Positions 10,501-19,791 of a DNA stretch of 22,131 nt are shown one piece after another (position 1 is the first letter of the stretch; every line of letters starts with the position of its first letter). The stretch covers positions 1 through 22,131 of the forward strand of contig JAPEVF010000747.1 of assembly GCA_029747585.1 (NCBI GenBank), given 5' to 3'. The DNA is from Pleurotus djamor (Eukaryota; Basidiomycota; Agaricomycetes; Agaricales; Pleurotaceae). The translations under genes and the position numbers were made by a program. Under the pieces are notes generated by a model, which saw nothing but the letters and a program-made list of their open reading frames with translations, was not told the origin of the DNA and did not search any database.

Positions 10501-11642
10501 CTATGCCAGCTTCGACGAATAAGGCGAAGAAGGTCATGCAATGGTTCAGAGCGAAGAGCAAGACTGTTGATGAACCAGAGGAGGCTGGTGCTGTGACGGA
10601 GAAGGAACCGGCCGAACGATCTCGCACGCCAACCCAACTCTCGCCTTATGAGAAACCGAACGCTTCGTCGACGACAGTTAATCAAGCCAATGCTATCTCT
10701 TCGCCTAAGGAACCTCCTCGTGCTGTGCATGATAATCGTCGGAGCACCCTTTCTCCTCCATCCCACCCACAACGTTCTGCCTCGTCCGGTACCAGTCCAT
10801 CCATTACATCACCGTTCAGGTGGATGAAACCTTCTCTTACCGGTCACTCTGCCAATCTGTCCGCTCAAGCTGCCGCTGCCGCTAGATCTGGCACGACTGC
10901 GAAGAGTCCCAACGAGGCTTTGAGAATCCATCATGGACCGGTCGTCAATGCCACGATCACAAATATGGCGCCGCCGGAGGTTATGAAGCTTGTTCGACAG
11001 GTTTTGCAAAGTATGGGTGTTGAGGTTCAGGCCGAGAGTGAGTATAAGTATAGGTGTCTTAGGGTTAAGAAGAAGAAGGGTGCAGGTGGTACGGGAAGCA
11101 CGTCTGGCAGTAATGCTACGTTGGCGGCTGTCAATATCGCGGGGAGTGCTGCTTCAAATGGGGTATGTCTTGTCTGTTGTTTATTCGTGATATTGGCCAG
11201 CTTATTGTTCGTAACTAGGTTGACAAACGTGGTTTGCCTGTGCCTTCCCATGGAACCTTTTCCGGGAACATGCTCAAAGGCCTTCTTATGCGTCGACAAT
11301 CATCTCAGGTTTCGTCTCCAAGCATCCAACATTCGACCTCCTACGACGACGAAGTAACTTCTCCCATCGTAGCTGAACCGTCTTCATTCGTGGTTCAAGA
11401 TGGCACGCCCATTTACGGAGATCCTTCTCAGGATGCTGGCGGTGAAGTTCGCTTCTATGTTGAGTTGACGAGGTTGGAAGGGTTGAATGATACGTATAGT
11501 TTGGATATTAAGAGGATGAGAGGGAACTTGAGGAGTTACAAGTTTTTGCATGATATCATCCGAGAGTGAGTACCTTCTCTTTCTTGGTCAAGAACCCGCT
11601 GACATTTTCCCTTTCATCAGGCGTACTGATTTAAAGGGATAG
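7565..11642 (+). CDS. KIN4: Kin4-like CAMKL serine/threonine protein kinase with KA1-like C-terminus
   Basis: Five exons: 7565-8017, 8070-9709, 9769-11162, 11219-11565, 11621-11642. The lengths sum to a multiple of three (1284 aa) only if the single N at 10021 is discounted. Kinase domain about 96-360: glycine loop GEGEFGKV (105-112), K127, HRDLKLEN (H219-R220-D221), DFG at 239-241, activation loop [13 protein letters not shown] with T256, and [20 protein letters not shown], typical of yeast Kin4/Frk1. Kin4 guards spindle position in yeast and is activated on the loop Thr by Elm1; the same role here is inference. A long Ser/Pro/Arg-rich disordered region follows. The C-terminus resembles a KA1 membrane-binding domain in two pieces (about 1096-1130 and 1237-1284). 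The start at 7565 has a good context; in-frame ATGs at 7451/7454 would add 38 residues. Confidence 0.87.
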
Positions 11643-12383
11643 TTGGCTGATTTGGTTAAGAACGTTTCTCTGTCTCTGCTCCGTCCCCTTCCCTCTCGCT
11701 TTTTTCTTGGAGTTCTTCTCGCTTCGGAACACCCAGTTTCCTTCTTGCGCGTTTCCTTCTCTTCTCCTTTTTTGTCTCTTCTCTCCGCACTCCATGCCCC
11801 TGGCGAACCATGTTTTAGCTCCAATTTCAATGCTGCTTCACTCATTTATGCGCCGCGTCGGCCACCTGATCTCTCTTCCCCGACTTTTCTTTTCCATGGT
11901 CACATTCTGTAAACTTTATATCTCTAATGATTATGCATATGCATGTGGTCGCACACCTTGGCCTTTCTTGCATCGGTAGCTTCGTCGGCCTCGTGCTCTA
12001 CTATCCGAGTCGAGTGTCGCCTTCCCCATCACATCAATGTATACGCTAGCCCACACCTCGCGCACCGCGCATCTTTCACACAGGTCAGCCTGCGAGCGGC
12101 ATCACATATCAGTCACTTTACCTTTGGTGGATCCAATCTCAAGAACTTCCTTCTAGTGCTCGTCGACACTCTTTGCGCAAGTTGAAGGTGAAGTCTAGAA
12201 CTCGAAGCGCTGACCTGTCGTCGGAACCATGCAACAACCTCTGATTTCACCTCCTCCGTACATAATAATTGCGCTTCGAAGTTCCATCGCCGACATGCTT
12301 CTCCACACCCGCTGCGAATAAAAACCGTCTGGGGGTTTGGGGAGAACCAAGCTCATCCTTCGTTCCCCCCGGTTCATCGAATC
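11643..12383. other. intergenic: kinase 3' UTR and metalloprotease promoter
   Basis: A gap of 741 nt between two plus-strand genes. A long pyrimidine-rich stretch at about 11660-11800 follows the kinase stop. A perfect 12-nt palindrome ATGCATATGCAT sits at 11933-11944. AATAAAAA at 12317-12324 lies 60 nt before the metalloprotease ATG and may act as a weak TATA element. The small open frames here show no family likeness. Confidence 0.45.
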
Positions 12384-13645
12384 ATGCTGTGTTCTTTCAT
12401 CGCAATAGCCCTCTTTTATGCCACTGGTATCATGGCGGCACGTACGCCCCCAGTATCCACCACACCACAGTAAGTTTCCATATGATTCGTAGTAATAGAC
12501 GTTTCACTCACTATGACTTTTTCTGCGACTCTTGTATAGGTTGCGGAGAGGTTGCGCGTCTGAGCTGCATCATGCCAAAGCTCCTGCCGCTGAGCAACAC
12601 TTTGCTACCCACAGAACGAAGTTACCTTCCTCCGAGAAAAAGGCAGCGTACACCATCGGCGTGTATTGGCATGTTGTCCGTCAAAATAACACCATCCGCG
12701 GTGGCAACTTACCGTACGTCGTTTCCCTTGCTTTTCATATTTGGTATTCACGAACCGTATCTTGCGATTGCAGTGATTCTCAAATAGCTGACCAAATCCA
12801 AGTTCTCAACACCGCGTACAGCTCAGCTGGTTTCCGATTCGTTCTGGCTGGGACTTCCCGCACAACCAATGCGACTTGGTTCAACGAGGCACAACCCTAC
12901 ACGTAAGTAATCTTATCCCGTCTGCGTGGTTACTTTGTATGACAATGACCCAATTTTCTGTAGCGACTATCAGGATGATATGAAGAAAGCGCTTCGCAAG
13001 GGTGGTGCCGCCTCTTTGAACATTTATAGTGTCGCGTCAGTCTTTCCCAAACCATTAGTCCATTTCATTCATTGATTTTTCCTTAGGTTCACCGAAGGTC
13101 CCTACTCCGGGCTTCTCGGCTATTCTACCTTCCCTTACGACTACCAATACAACCCAACCGACGATGGGGTTGTCATTCAATACGCCACGCTCCCGGGAGG
13201 TACTCTCACCCCATATGATCTTGGACAGGTAACGCTCTCTTCCTGACAACATTCCCTCTTCGGAACGCCCTGACAGTGGACATCAACTTCATTCCATAGA
13301 CGACCACGCACGAGGTTGGTCACTGGGTTGGTTTGTACCACACCTTTGAAGGGGGCTGCGATGCTCCAGGAGATTACGTCGCCGATACCGCTCCTGAGGG
13401 TGAACCTGCCTTTGGATGCCCTGTCGGACGCCAAACCTGTGACGGTGGTGACGTTGATCCCATCCGTACGTACCTTTTCAACCCCGAATGAACCCAGTTA
13501 GTTGACTCCTTCCACTCCAGACAACTTCATGGACTACAGCGACGACGCTTGTATGACCGAGTTCACCCCTGGCCAGCGAGAGCGTATGAGGGAGCAGATT
13601 GCGTTGTATAGAGGCATTGAGGCTAAAGTTCAACAAGCCCATTAA
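12384..13645 (+). CDS. secreted M43-family zinc metalloprotease
   Basis: Seven exons: 12384-12469, 12540-12713, 12774-12902, 12964-13035, 13087-13228, 13300-13465, 13521-13645; 297 aa, the usual size for fungal extracellular M43B peptidases. Residues 1-18 are a signal peptide (MLCSFIAIALFYATGIMA). A short pro-region is followed by the catalytic domain with DDMKKALRKGGAASLNIY, LLGYSTFPYDY, DGVVIQYATLPGG and the zinc site HEVGHWVGLYH (H205, E206, H209, H215). A Cys-rich loop (GGCDAPGDYVADT, FGCPVGRQTC) leads to the Met-turn region NFMDYSDDACM (258-268) and FTPGQRERM. Family knowledge says this is a secreted endopeptidase; substrate unknown. The family usually has DTPAE where this protein has DTAPE, a small oddity. 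Its stop is only 122 nt from the stop of convergent gene A. Confidence 0.93.
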
Positions 13646-13767
13646 GTCAGGTACTTGACTCAGGCCGGGTTCGTAAACTTTGTTCACCCTTGTTACGACG
13701 TCAAGCATCTACGCGTATTACCATACTAAGTGATTCTCTTGTGTGAACTAGTCCTTCATCACCGCCC

Positions 13768-14824
13768 TCAGACTCGGAACCCGAGCGGAATGTCCACATT
13801 TGACGAAGCTCTCGCGGTATCATTGTTGAATGTCTGGTGATATGTCGCTCAGTGATTAGTTGAAGAAGATATATAGAGGAGGATCATTGACTCACTGCGA
13901 CGGCGTCGAACCCTGACCATCCAAACATCGATGTCAGCTCTCAACTTTTTGCATTATAGCTACAACTTACTAAAACGGAGAGGGAACAACTGTGGACGAG
14001 TATTCCAGAACACAGAGAGCCCATTGAGTTCTCGACGAGTCTGCCACTGAAAGGAAAACGTGTCAGTCACCTTGGTGAGGGTATATAAACCCAAAGGGGA
14101 GCGCACGTTAGAAAATGGCAATGGACGAAAGTGCATCTCCATGCGGTCATTGTATGTCCTTCCTGTTTGTTCCATCCTCTCGAGTTGAAATTCATGAATG
14201 TACTCCGCCTCAAAGGGCTCAAGCGCATTTCCACCAAACCTGAACATCTGAAACCTCTGGCCATAGTTTATCTGGGCTTCAAAGACGAAGATTGATCATC
14301 AATACAACATCCATTGACTAGGGAACCTTTTCTGACCGACCTCTCCAATGATTCCCATTTTCCGTGCTGAATACTGGGAGTTGGCGGCCTGGAGTGGCGG
14401 AAGTCGACTGCATTGTCAAGGTGACATCTTGTGTTTTCTGGATCAAGGTAGAGTCCAAATGACCTTGATGCACAAGCACAATGTACACAACGCCACCCAA
14501 GCCCGCAAAGTTGGATGAGTCAGGCCTGGCCCCGGTGGTGTAGATGTGGGCCGTACACCTCCAATCGACGGTGACAAAGTTTGAGCTATTGGTCGGGTCA
14601 TGCAATCTGCGGTTCGAAAATATGGTGAATTCCTGGCTACATTCAATTTCATCAGTCGACCATCAGTTTACACTGTGATGCGCAGCTTACCGGCTCCAAA
14701 AGTCCACGTCTGGGGCAGGGGTGAGGCGGTTAACATAAATCCGGGGCACCGGTAGAGCAAGAGCATCTTCACGCTGACGAGCGCCTTCAGGTTCGGGACC
14801 ACATAAAGCGAGGGTAGAGACCAT
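13768..14824 (-). CDS. unrecognised clustered protein family, copy A
   Basis: Six exons (minus): 14691-14824, 14341-14636, 14107-14276, 13971-14046, 13896-13912, 13768-13833; 252 aa. I do not recognise the family. No signal peptide or membrane segment is seen, so it is probably intracellular. Shared landmarks: IYVNRLTPAPDVDFWSR at the end of exon 1, VDWRCTAHIYTTGARP and YIVLVHQGHLDSTL in exon 2, QLERMEQTGRTYNDR and RPLP in exon 3, WQTRRELNGLSV in exon 4, and TFNNDTARASSNVDIPLGF at the C-terminus. The alternating hydrophobic strands suggest a beta-rich fold (inference). Internal exons 2-5 (296, 170, 76, 17 nt) match copies B and C exactly, and it is the most diverged intact copy. TATATAAGG lies about 70 nt before the ATG. 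If intron 5 were retained, the protein would stop after three extra residues. Confidence 0.8.
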
Positions 14825-15325
14825 TATTTAAGATGATTTCGTTGAAGTTTCGCGTTGGTGTGTGTGGTCTCACTATTTCGTTCATTGAACTCTCCTTATA
14901 TACCTAAGCGATACGCAAACCTTCCAGTATTCGGTTCCGCGGCAAATATACCGACTCATGTGTCGGATACGCCATTTGTCCGAGGGCGTGTATTCTAAGC
15001 TTTAGAATTCTGGGAGCTGCGAATAAGGGATACGAAGAGTGCCATCAGAGCGGCCCGCAGATTTTCCGGATGGCATGGCAATGATGCTGCCCCCCTACAC
15101 TGAGTCGTGAGATCAAGCTCGACCCACCAAGGCCGAATCGGCTGGATGTAATGCCCGACGAGTACCATGAATTCAAGGAACTTTGGGTGATAAAAATTGA
15201 AAGAGTTCAACGGCAATCGAGCACGATGCTGGAAGTAAGTTGGAAATCAAGTTCGGAGTTCGGCCCAAGTTCGGACATCTCTTCAACCGAATAAGCGCCC
15301 TAACATCGAGTTGACCACGGCCACC
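14825..15325. other. divergent intergenic region between copy A and the tricarboxylate carrier
   Basis: A 501-nt divergent promoter region. It contains the TATA box of copy A at 14894-14902. A faint similarity to the upstream block of B, C and D may exist around 14930-14960, where the minus strand reads CGGTAT and then CGGAACCG, but it is too weak to call. No gene seen. Confidence 0.45.
14894..14902 (-). promoter_or_regulatory. TATA box of copy A
   Basis: Minus-strand TATATAAGG about 70 nt upstream of the ATG at 14824. The equivalent spacing in the other family members (61-68 nt) supports it. Confidence 0.6.
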
Positions 15326-16662
15326 ATGGCTTTCAAGAAGGAGAAACCAACCCACTCCCTCATCGCTGGGGCAACGGCTGGTGCCATCGAAGCGTATGTA
15401 ATGCGTATTCTCTTTAGAGAATGACTGGACCAACACTGATCAATATCTTGAAGGCAGTTTCGTGACATATCCGACTGAATTTGTGAAAACAAGATCGCAA
15501 TTTGGTGGGGGGAAGGTTCGTGTCGTTCCGTGTCTAAGACTTAAGATTATTACAATGACGCGCTTTGCTACAGGAAAGTCCCCTGACAATTGTCAGAAAC
15601 ACGTTGAAGGATAAAGGCGTTACGGGCTTGTATTCAGGATGTACGGCGTTGGTGGTTGGAAACGCGATGAAAGCAGGCGTGCGTTTTGTCAGCTATGATT
15701 ACTTCAAATCCAAGCTGGCAGATGCTCAGGTGAGCTCGGGTCAACCCGTATGGAGAACGCTGTGACTTAGGTACCTACAGGGGAAAGTCAGTGCTCCGCG
15801 TAGCTTGGTCGGTGTGTTCCCTAATGGACATTCGCATTTGCGAAATCGGTGCTTACAATGCTTCGTTGATGCTCAGCTGGTCTTGGGGCAGGTATGATGG
15901 AGGCCATCTTTGCAGTGACACCCTCGGAAACTGTCAAGTCCGTTATCCTTCAAAGCCTAACAGCTCACATGCTGATTTACTCTGTAGAACGAAGCTAATC
16001 GACGATGCGAAGCGGCCTAACCCTCAATATCGCGGTCTCATACACGGCACTGCGAGTATAGTACGCCAAGAAGGCATCTTCGGTATTTATCGTGGTCTCT
16101 TCCCCGTCGTATGCATCCTATTCCATCATTTCTCTTCTGTTTCTCTCACTCAACTCTCCATGCTACCTAGATGATGCGCCAGGGAGCCAATTCGGCTGTT
16201 CGATTCACGACCTATTCCACACTCAAGCAATTCGTCCAGAGTACCGCACGACCCGGACAAACCCTCCCAAGCACTATCACCTTTGGTATTGGCGCTGTTG
16301 CCGGACTGGTGACTGTCTATACCACGATGCCATTAGAGTGAGCCTTTACCGTAGCCCATCCGCTTTGATGGTTCTCTGCTCACCTAGCGTTATAATTTCA
16401 GTGTCATCAAAACTCGAATGCAAGCTCTCGACGCCCGTTCGCAGTATCGGAATTCCTTCCATTGTGCCTATCGCATAGCCACCGAAGAGGGTATATTGCG
16501 GTTTTGGGCTGGGACGACGCCTCGACTTGCTCGGCTAGTCGTAAGTAATTCCCAGATCGCGATTGGCATTAGAGAGCTGATGAACGCCTGTAGATGAGTG
16601 GCGGGATCGTTTTCACCATCTATGAAGCGATAATAGGTGCTCTTGGAGGCCGGGAACCTTAG
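15326..16662 (+). CDS. CTP1: mitochondrial tricarboxylate (citrate) carrier
   Basis: Nine exons: 15326-15393, 15458-15515, 15574-15729, 15781-15811, 15877-15937, 15988-16108, 16171-16337, 16402-16540, 16594-16662; 289 aa, normal for the family. It is a three-repeat, six-helix inner-membrane carrier that exchanges citrate for malate or another tricarboxylate. Each repeat shows the P-x-[DE]-x-x-[KR] signature: PTEFVKTR (28-35), PSETVKTK (120-127), PLDVIKTR (219-226). HSLIAGATAGAIEA, MKAGVRFVSYDYFK, MMRQGANSAVRFTTYSTLKQ and FWAGTTPRLARL are typical of CTP1-type citrate carriers. The start has a strong ccaccATGg context. The donor of intron 5 (15938) reads GTCCGT, a weak site, but no other junction keeps the second signature. 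It sits between members A and B of the local family and shows no relation to them. Confidence 0.93.
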
Positions 16663-17169
16663 AATTTTACGTCGTTGTCTTGGTTCACTGATCCATACCA
16701 CGTCTTCGGTGCACACACGTTGAATGGCTAGGGCAATTTCGAGGGAACTGGACGTTTTTGAGCTAAGGGGTACACCCCACTTTGCACCATGGAATCGACC
16801 GACCTTCTCCTGTCCTCCCGCAATGGCGACTGGCCTCCTTCAATACAATATGGGGCCACGCTCCGATCAGAAGCGTAGTAAGCTTAGCCTTCTGAGGGCT
16901 ATAGGTACACCGAGCCGTGACAGAAGAAAAGGGCAAGCGTCATCGCAATTTTCTCGTGGAAAAGCACAATTCCATGAGTTCATTTCGAAGCATCGGCCGC
17001 AAAAAACCATTTCTCTTGAGGTCTCGGGGACCCAGCGGTAGCGTCTAGAGCATCAAACCTAGGATAAGTGATTGTCACAAACTGACATCCATTCACATCA
17101 ATTGCAAACCAATTAATTGTACTGCTACTCGACAATTGTTGTTTAACCAAATGGCTCTCATTCGTCACA
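16663..17169. other. convergent intergenic region between the carrier and copy B
   Basis: A 507-nt gap between converging 3' ends. No family-like protein, RNA gene or repeat was found. The open frames at 16468-16716 (minus) and 16724-17041 (plus) show no family likeness. Confidence 0.45.
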
Positions 17170-18272
17170 TCAGGGTGGGGATTGGAAATTAAGAGGAATA
17201 GCCACCGTCTGCGAAGCTCTGGTAGTACGATTGTCGAAGGTCTAAACATAGAGTAATCAACTTGTCAGTCTGGCTCGATATGAAAGCAACATATGCGTCG
17301 CACCACAACGATTTCAAAATCTATGTATGTTGGCATTACTAGCGATGGATCAGTTAACAGGTTAGAAGTAGTATCAAAGGAAGGAAGAAAACTCACGGTA
17401 ATTGACAGGAAACACCGGGGGGTTTGGATCCCTAATTACGGACAGAGCGTTGATTTCCCTGGGAGTCTGCCACTGAAAAGAGAAGGAGGGTGAGTGTCCC
17501 GACTCTTAGAGGAGACGGAAGGGGACATACGGCGGAGCCTGGCAAGGGACGATAATAAATCTCTAAGCGATCATTATATGTTCTTCCCGACTGCTCCATC
17601 TTCTCAAGCTGAAAATCAAGGGTGTACTCTGCATCGAAGTTCTGGAAATCGCTGATGTCCCTCTTCAACATCGCCAATGTCTGGCGGTACTCGATCCGGG
17701 CTATGAGGGGTATGGATCGCGTGAGCAATGCATGATCGTGAGTGGATGAGAACATGGTGATAAACCTGGCCAATTATTCCCGCTTTGCGTACTATATTCA
17801 GGTAGTTGGCGATCCGGAGCGGCGTCGAGTTGTGGCCTGATGACCAGGGTGACATCTTGTGTATCGGGGAACAAGGTGGAGTTTATGTAACCTTGGTGAA
17901 CGAGGACGAAATACATAACACCGCCAGAGCTTGCAAAGTTGGCTTGATCAGGCCTAGCTCCAGTGGCGTAGACGTATGCTGCGAACTTCCAGTCGATGGT
18001 GACATAGTGGGAGCTGCCTGTGTCGTTTACTTGGTGGTTGGAGAAGACGGTGAAATCCTGTCTAAAGATACACTATTAGCAGTGTGGCGATTTCGTGGGC
18101 AGATTCTGGAGGCTCACCGACTCCAATAGCCTGTATCAGCAGGGGGAGTGAGGCCATTGACGTAGGTTCGGGGTTCAGGCTGCAATGCTGCTGCTTCCGC
18201 GCCCCCCTCCCCTTCTTCATGAGAGAGAGCTTCGTGGTCTTGAGGTTGCTCGTTGGCGAAGGTGTCTGTCAT
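17170..18272 (-). CDS. unrecognised clustered protein family, copy B
   Basis: Six exons (minus): 18118-18272, 17766-18061, 17531-17700, 17397-17472, 17304-17320, 17170-17241; 261 aa. Family unknown. Exon 1 encodes a variable acidic N-terminus ending in YVNGLTPPADTGYWSR. Exon 2 has FTVFSNHQVNDTGSSHYVTI, DWKFAAYVYATGARPD and YFVLVHQGYINSTL. Exon 3 has DFQLEKMEQSGRTYNDRLEI and YYRPLPGSA. Exon 4 starts WQTPREINALSV. The C-terminus holds TFDNRTTRASQTVAIPLNF. The start at 18272 was chosen because it lies 63 nt after a TATA box and aligns with copy C; ATGs at 18326 and 18314 lie too close to that TATA. In exon 3 the GGNA-x-x-PF segment of A and C is replaced by DISDFQNF. Intron 5, if retained, stays in frame and ends in IEPD. 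Confidence 0.82.
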
Positions 18273-18334
18273 GTTAAGTAATCGCGAGGATGAGTTGTTC
18301 TGGTTGATTGGCATTATGCGTCCCATTCTTCCAA

Positions 18335-18343
18335 CCTTTTATA
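18335..18343 (-). promoter_or_regulatory. TATA box of copy B
   Basis: Minus-strand TATAAAAGG ends 63 nt upstream of the chosen ATG (18272). The position matches that in copies A and C and argues against the upstream ATGs at 18326 and 18314. Confidence 0.65.
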
Positions 18344-18396
18344 CCACAATATCAATGGTGGACCACAGGCTACGGCATCAATAGACATGATTGATC

Positions 18397-18435
18397 GCTC
18401 TTGAGCGGCTCCGTTGAGGGTAGACACGCATACCG
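18397..18435 (-). promoter_or_regulatory. conserved upstream block of copy B
   Basis: On the minus strand this reads CGGTATGCGTG, then CCCTCAACGGAGCCG, then CTCAAGAGC. The same order and spacing occur upstream of C (20993-21032) and D (18649-18688). It lies 125-163 nt before the ATG. A second shared word, TGCCTAGGAGAATCT, occurs farther upstream at 18447-18461 and again at 21059-21073 for copy C. Confidence 0.65.
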
Positions 18436-18648
18436 TTCGGGAGTTTAGATTCTCCTAGGCATTGGCAACAGGAAAAGTGAAAACCGTAACCTCGTTCCCC
18501 GCCAAGGCTCAGATTCGCGGACTTCAAACTTAGCGTCACCGTGTTGAACTTTGAGCGAATAACGCCCTCTCAATTACCGCTTTTCCCTTCTTGGTGATGC
18601 CCGATGGTGTCTATGAGAATGTCGACCTCCGATGCTCTTGTAGCCTCT

Positions 18649-18688
18649 CCGGCATTCGTGAGTTTCCCCAACGGAGCCGATCAAGAGC
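18649..18688 (+). promoter_or_regulatory. conserved upstream block of pseudogene D
   Basis: On the plus strand this reads CCGGCATTCGTGAGT, then CCCCAACGGAGCCG, then ATCAAGAGC. It differs from the block of copy C at only a few of 40 positions. It lies 115-154 nt before the candidate ATG of D (18803). Confidence 0.65.
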
Positions 18689-18733
18689 CCGCCTTCACGA
18701 AGGAGCACTATGATCCCGCTGCTGTGGTATAAG

Positions 18734-18742
18734 CTATAAAGG
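18734..18742 (+). promoter_or_regulatory. TATA box of pseudogene D
   Basis: Plus-strand CTATAAAGG lies 61 nt before the ATG at 18803, the same spacing as in the intact copies. Confidence 0.5.
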
Positions 18743-18802
18743 ACTGATGGAGGCCCTGGGACGTATCTCAATCAACGAGTACAACTTATCTTCGCAACCA
18801 GG

Positions 18803-19080
18803 ATGTCATCACCGCTGCACTGCGCCACAACTCATGTGTACCACCAAACCAATACACCACCTCTAGACAAGAATTCATCATCTTCCCAAACCTCAGAGTG
18901 ACTGACATATATAACAGTTCTCGCTATGTCATTGAGTCGTGACTGTCGATTGAAAATGCGTCGCACACATCTACACAACGGGTCTCAACCCAACGAACCC
19001 AACCTCGCTACGTCTGGCGGCGTTATCTGCGTTGTATTTGTTCATCAAGGCCATCTGGATTCTACGTTGATGCGCCGTTA
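18803..19080 (+). pseudogene. decayed member D of the clustered family, opposite orientation
   Basis: The plus strand from 18867, after an AG, begins like exon 2 of the intact copies: EFIIFPNLRV aligns with EYTVFTNHRV of copy C, then SSRYVI with SSHYVT. A small insertion follows, then VTVD and KCVAHIYTTG separated by a TGA in place of the conserved Trp. A frameshift comes next, then NEPNLATSGGV and VVFVHQGHLDSTL. Similarity fades after about 19075. Upstream, an ATG at 18803 opens a frame reading HVYHQTNTPPL, faintly like the YVNxLxPP end of exon 1, and the normal intron 1 seems to be missing. The protein remnant looks closest to copy A, while the promoter looks closest to copy C. With a stop and a frameshift it should not make a family protein. 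Confidence 0.72.
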
Positions 19081-19791
19081 CGAAGAAGTGGGAATTGATC
19101 TCGGCTTGGCGCACGGATGATGAATAGGTGCTTTGGGCTATTCATCACGCCCCGTGGTGGCTCACTCCAACAAGTTAGGAAAGGGTGGCAATGTGCCATG
19201 ACAGATGAGCATCGTCATGTAAGCATGGCAGGGACAGTCTGGACGCTCCTTTCACCAACCACTCTTCAGGAAATTGGCTGATTCTGGTAAGCAACATCAC
19301 GTCTTCTCGTATGCTCGGTGGTACTCATGTTTAGAGGAAGGAGAGGCGCCTGCGGCCGTCTGCCACGCTGCTTGTCCCCTCTCCTCCTTGAGTTGCGCTC
19401 GGGGTAACATGGGCATCCTTGAAGGTTCATACCAGTGCTGCAGAGCGCAAGCGCAAAGCGAAACAAGCTGCTGCGTCCATGAGGGCGTCATCCCCGGGGA
19501 GTCAAGGAGAGGTTGCGTCGCTTTGAATTGGGATGTGGAACAACTCAGCCCCGTTCATGCGCGTACTTGGATGTTGCCTACTTTATCATCCGATTGGTGC
19601 TATGTACTAGCCACTCTGTTTGTACTCATGTTACCGAATGTGAATGTAAATGGTCGGTCAGTGTTGGGTCTCTTCGTCATAAATAAAATCAGTTCATTCT
19701 CGACAGGCAAAATACCCTTCCACGCCGCTGGTAAAAGAGGGTGCTTCATTGATGAAAATGGTTCCTGGTAATGACTAAATCGCTTCGTGGT
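19081..19791. other. intergenic: between pseudogene D and copy C 3' end
   Basis: About 710 nt with no supported gene. A 165-codon open frame at 19274-19771 (plus) is Cys-rich and has no recognisable motif or intron signals that would tie it to a gene; an overlapping frame exists on the minus strand. I take both as chance frames. Confidence 0.4.

Larger units (their letters stand above)
18273..18802. other. divergent promoter region between copy B and pseudogene D
   Basis: This 530-nt gap carries two oppositely oriented versions of the same upstream arrangement: conserved block plus TATA for B on the minus strand and for D on the plus strand. A 37-codon open frame at 18619-18732 (plus) overlaps the conserved block and is therefore probably not coding. 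Confidence 0.6.

Noticed and set aside
11643..11912. Open frame just after the kinase stop
   Set aside because: Pyrimidine-rich composition typical of UTR; the protein is low-complexity Ser/Leu/Phe/Pro with no motif.
17265..17320. C-terminus of copy B ending in IEPD (and the like in copy C at 19876-19931)
   Set aside because: I first took this as the last exon. A 17-nt exon plus a further exon, present in A, B and C and agreeing in protein sequence, with canonical branch points, fits better.
18619..18732. 37-codon plus-strand frame starting MSTSDALVASP
   Set aside because: It overlaps the promoter block conserved non-codingly upstream of B and C and lies upstream of the TATA box of D, so it is better read as promoter.
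19274..19771. 165-codon open frame on the plus strand
   Set aside because: Cys-rich, without recognisable motifs, and overlapped by an antisense open frame; no TATA or splice context supports it. Most likely chance.
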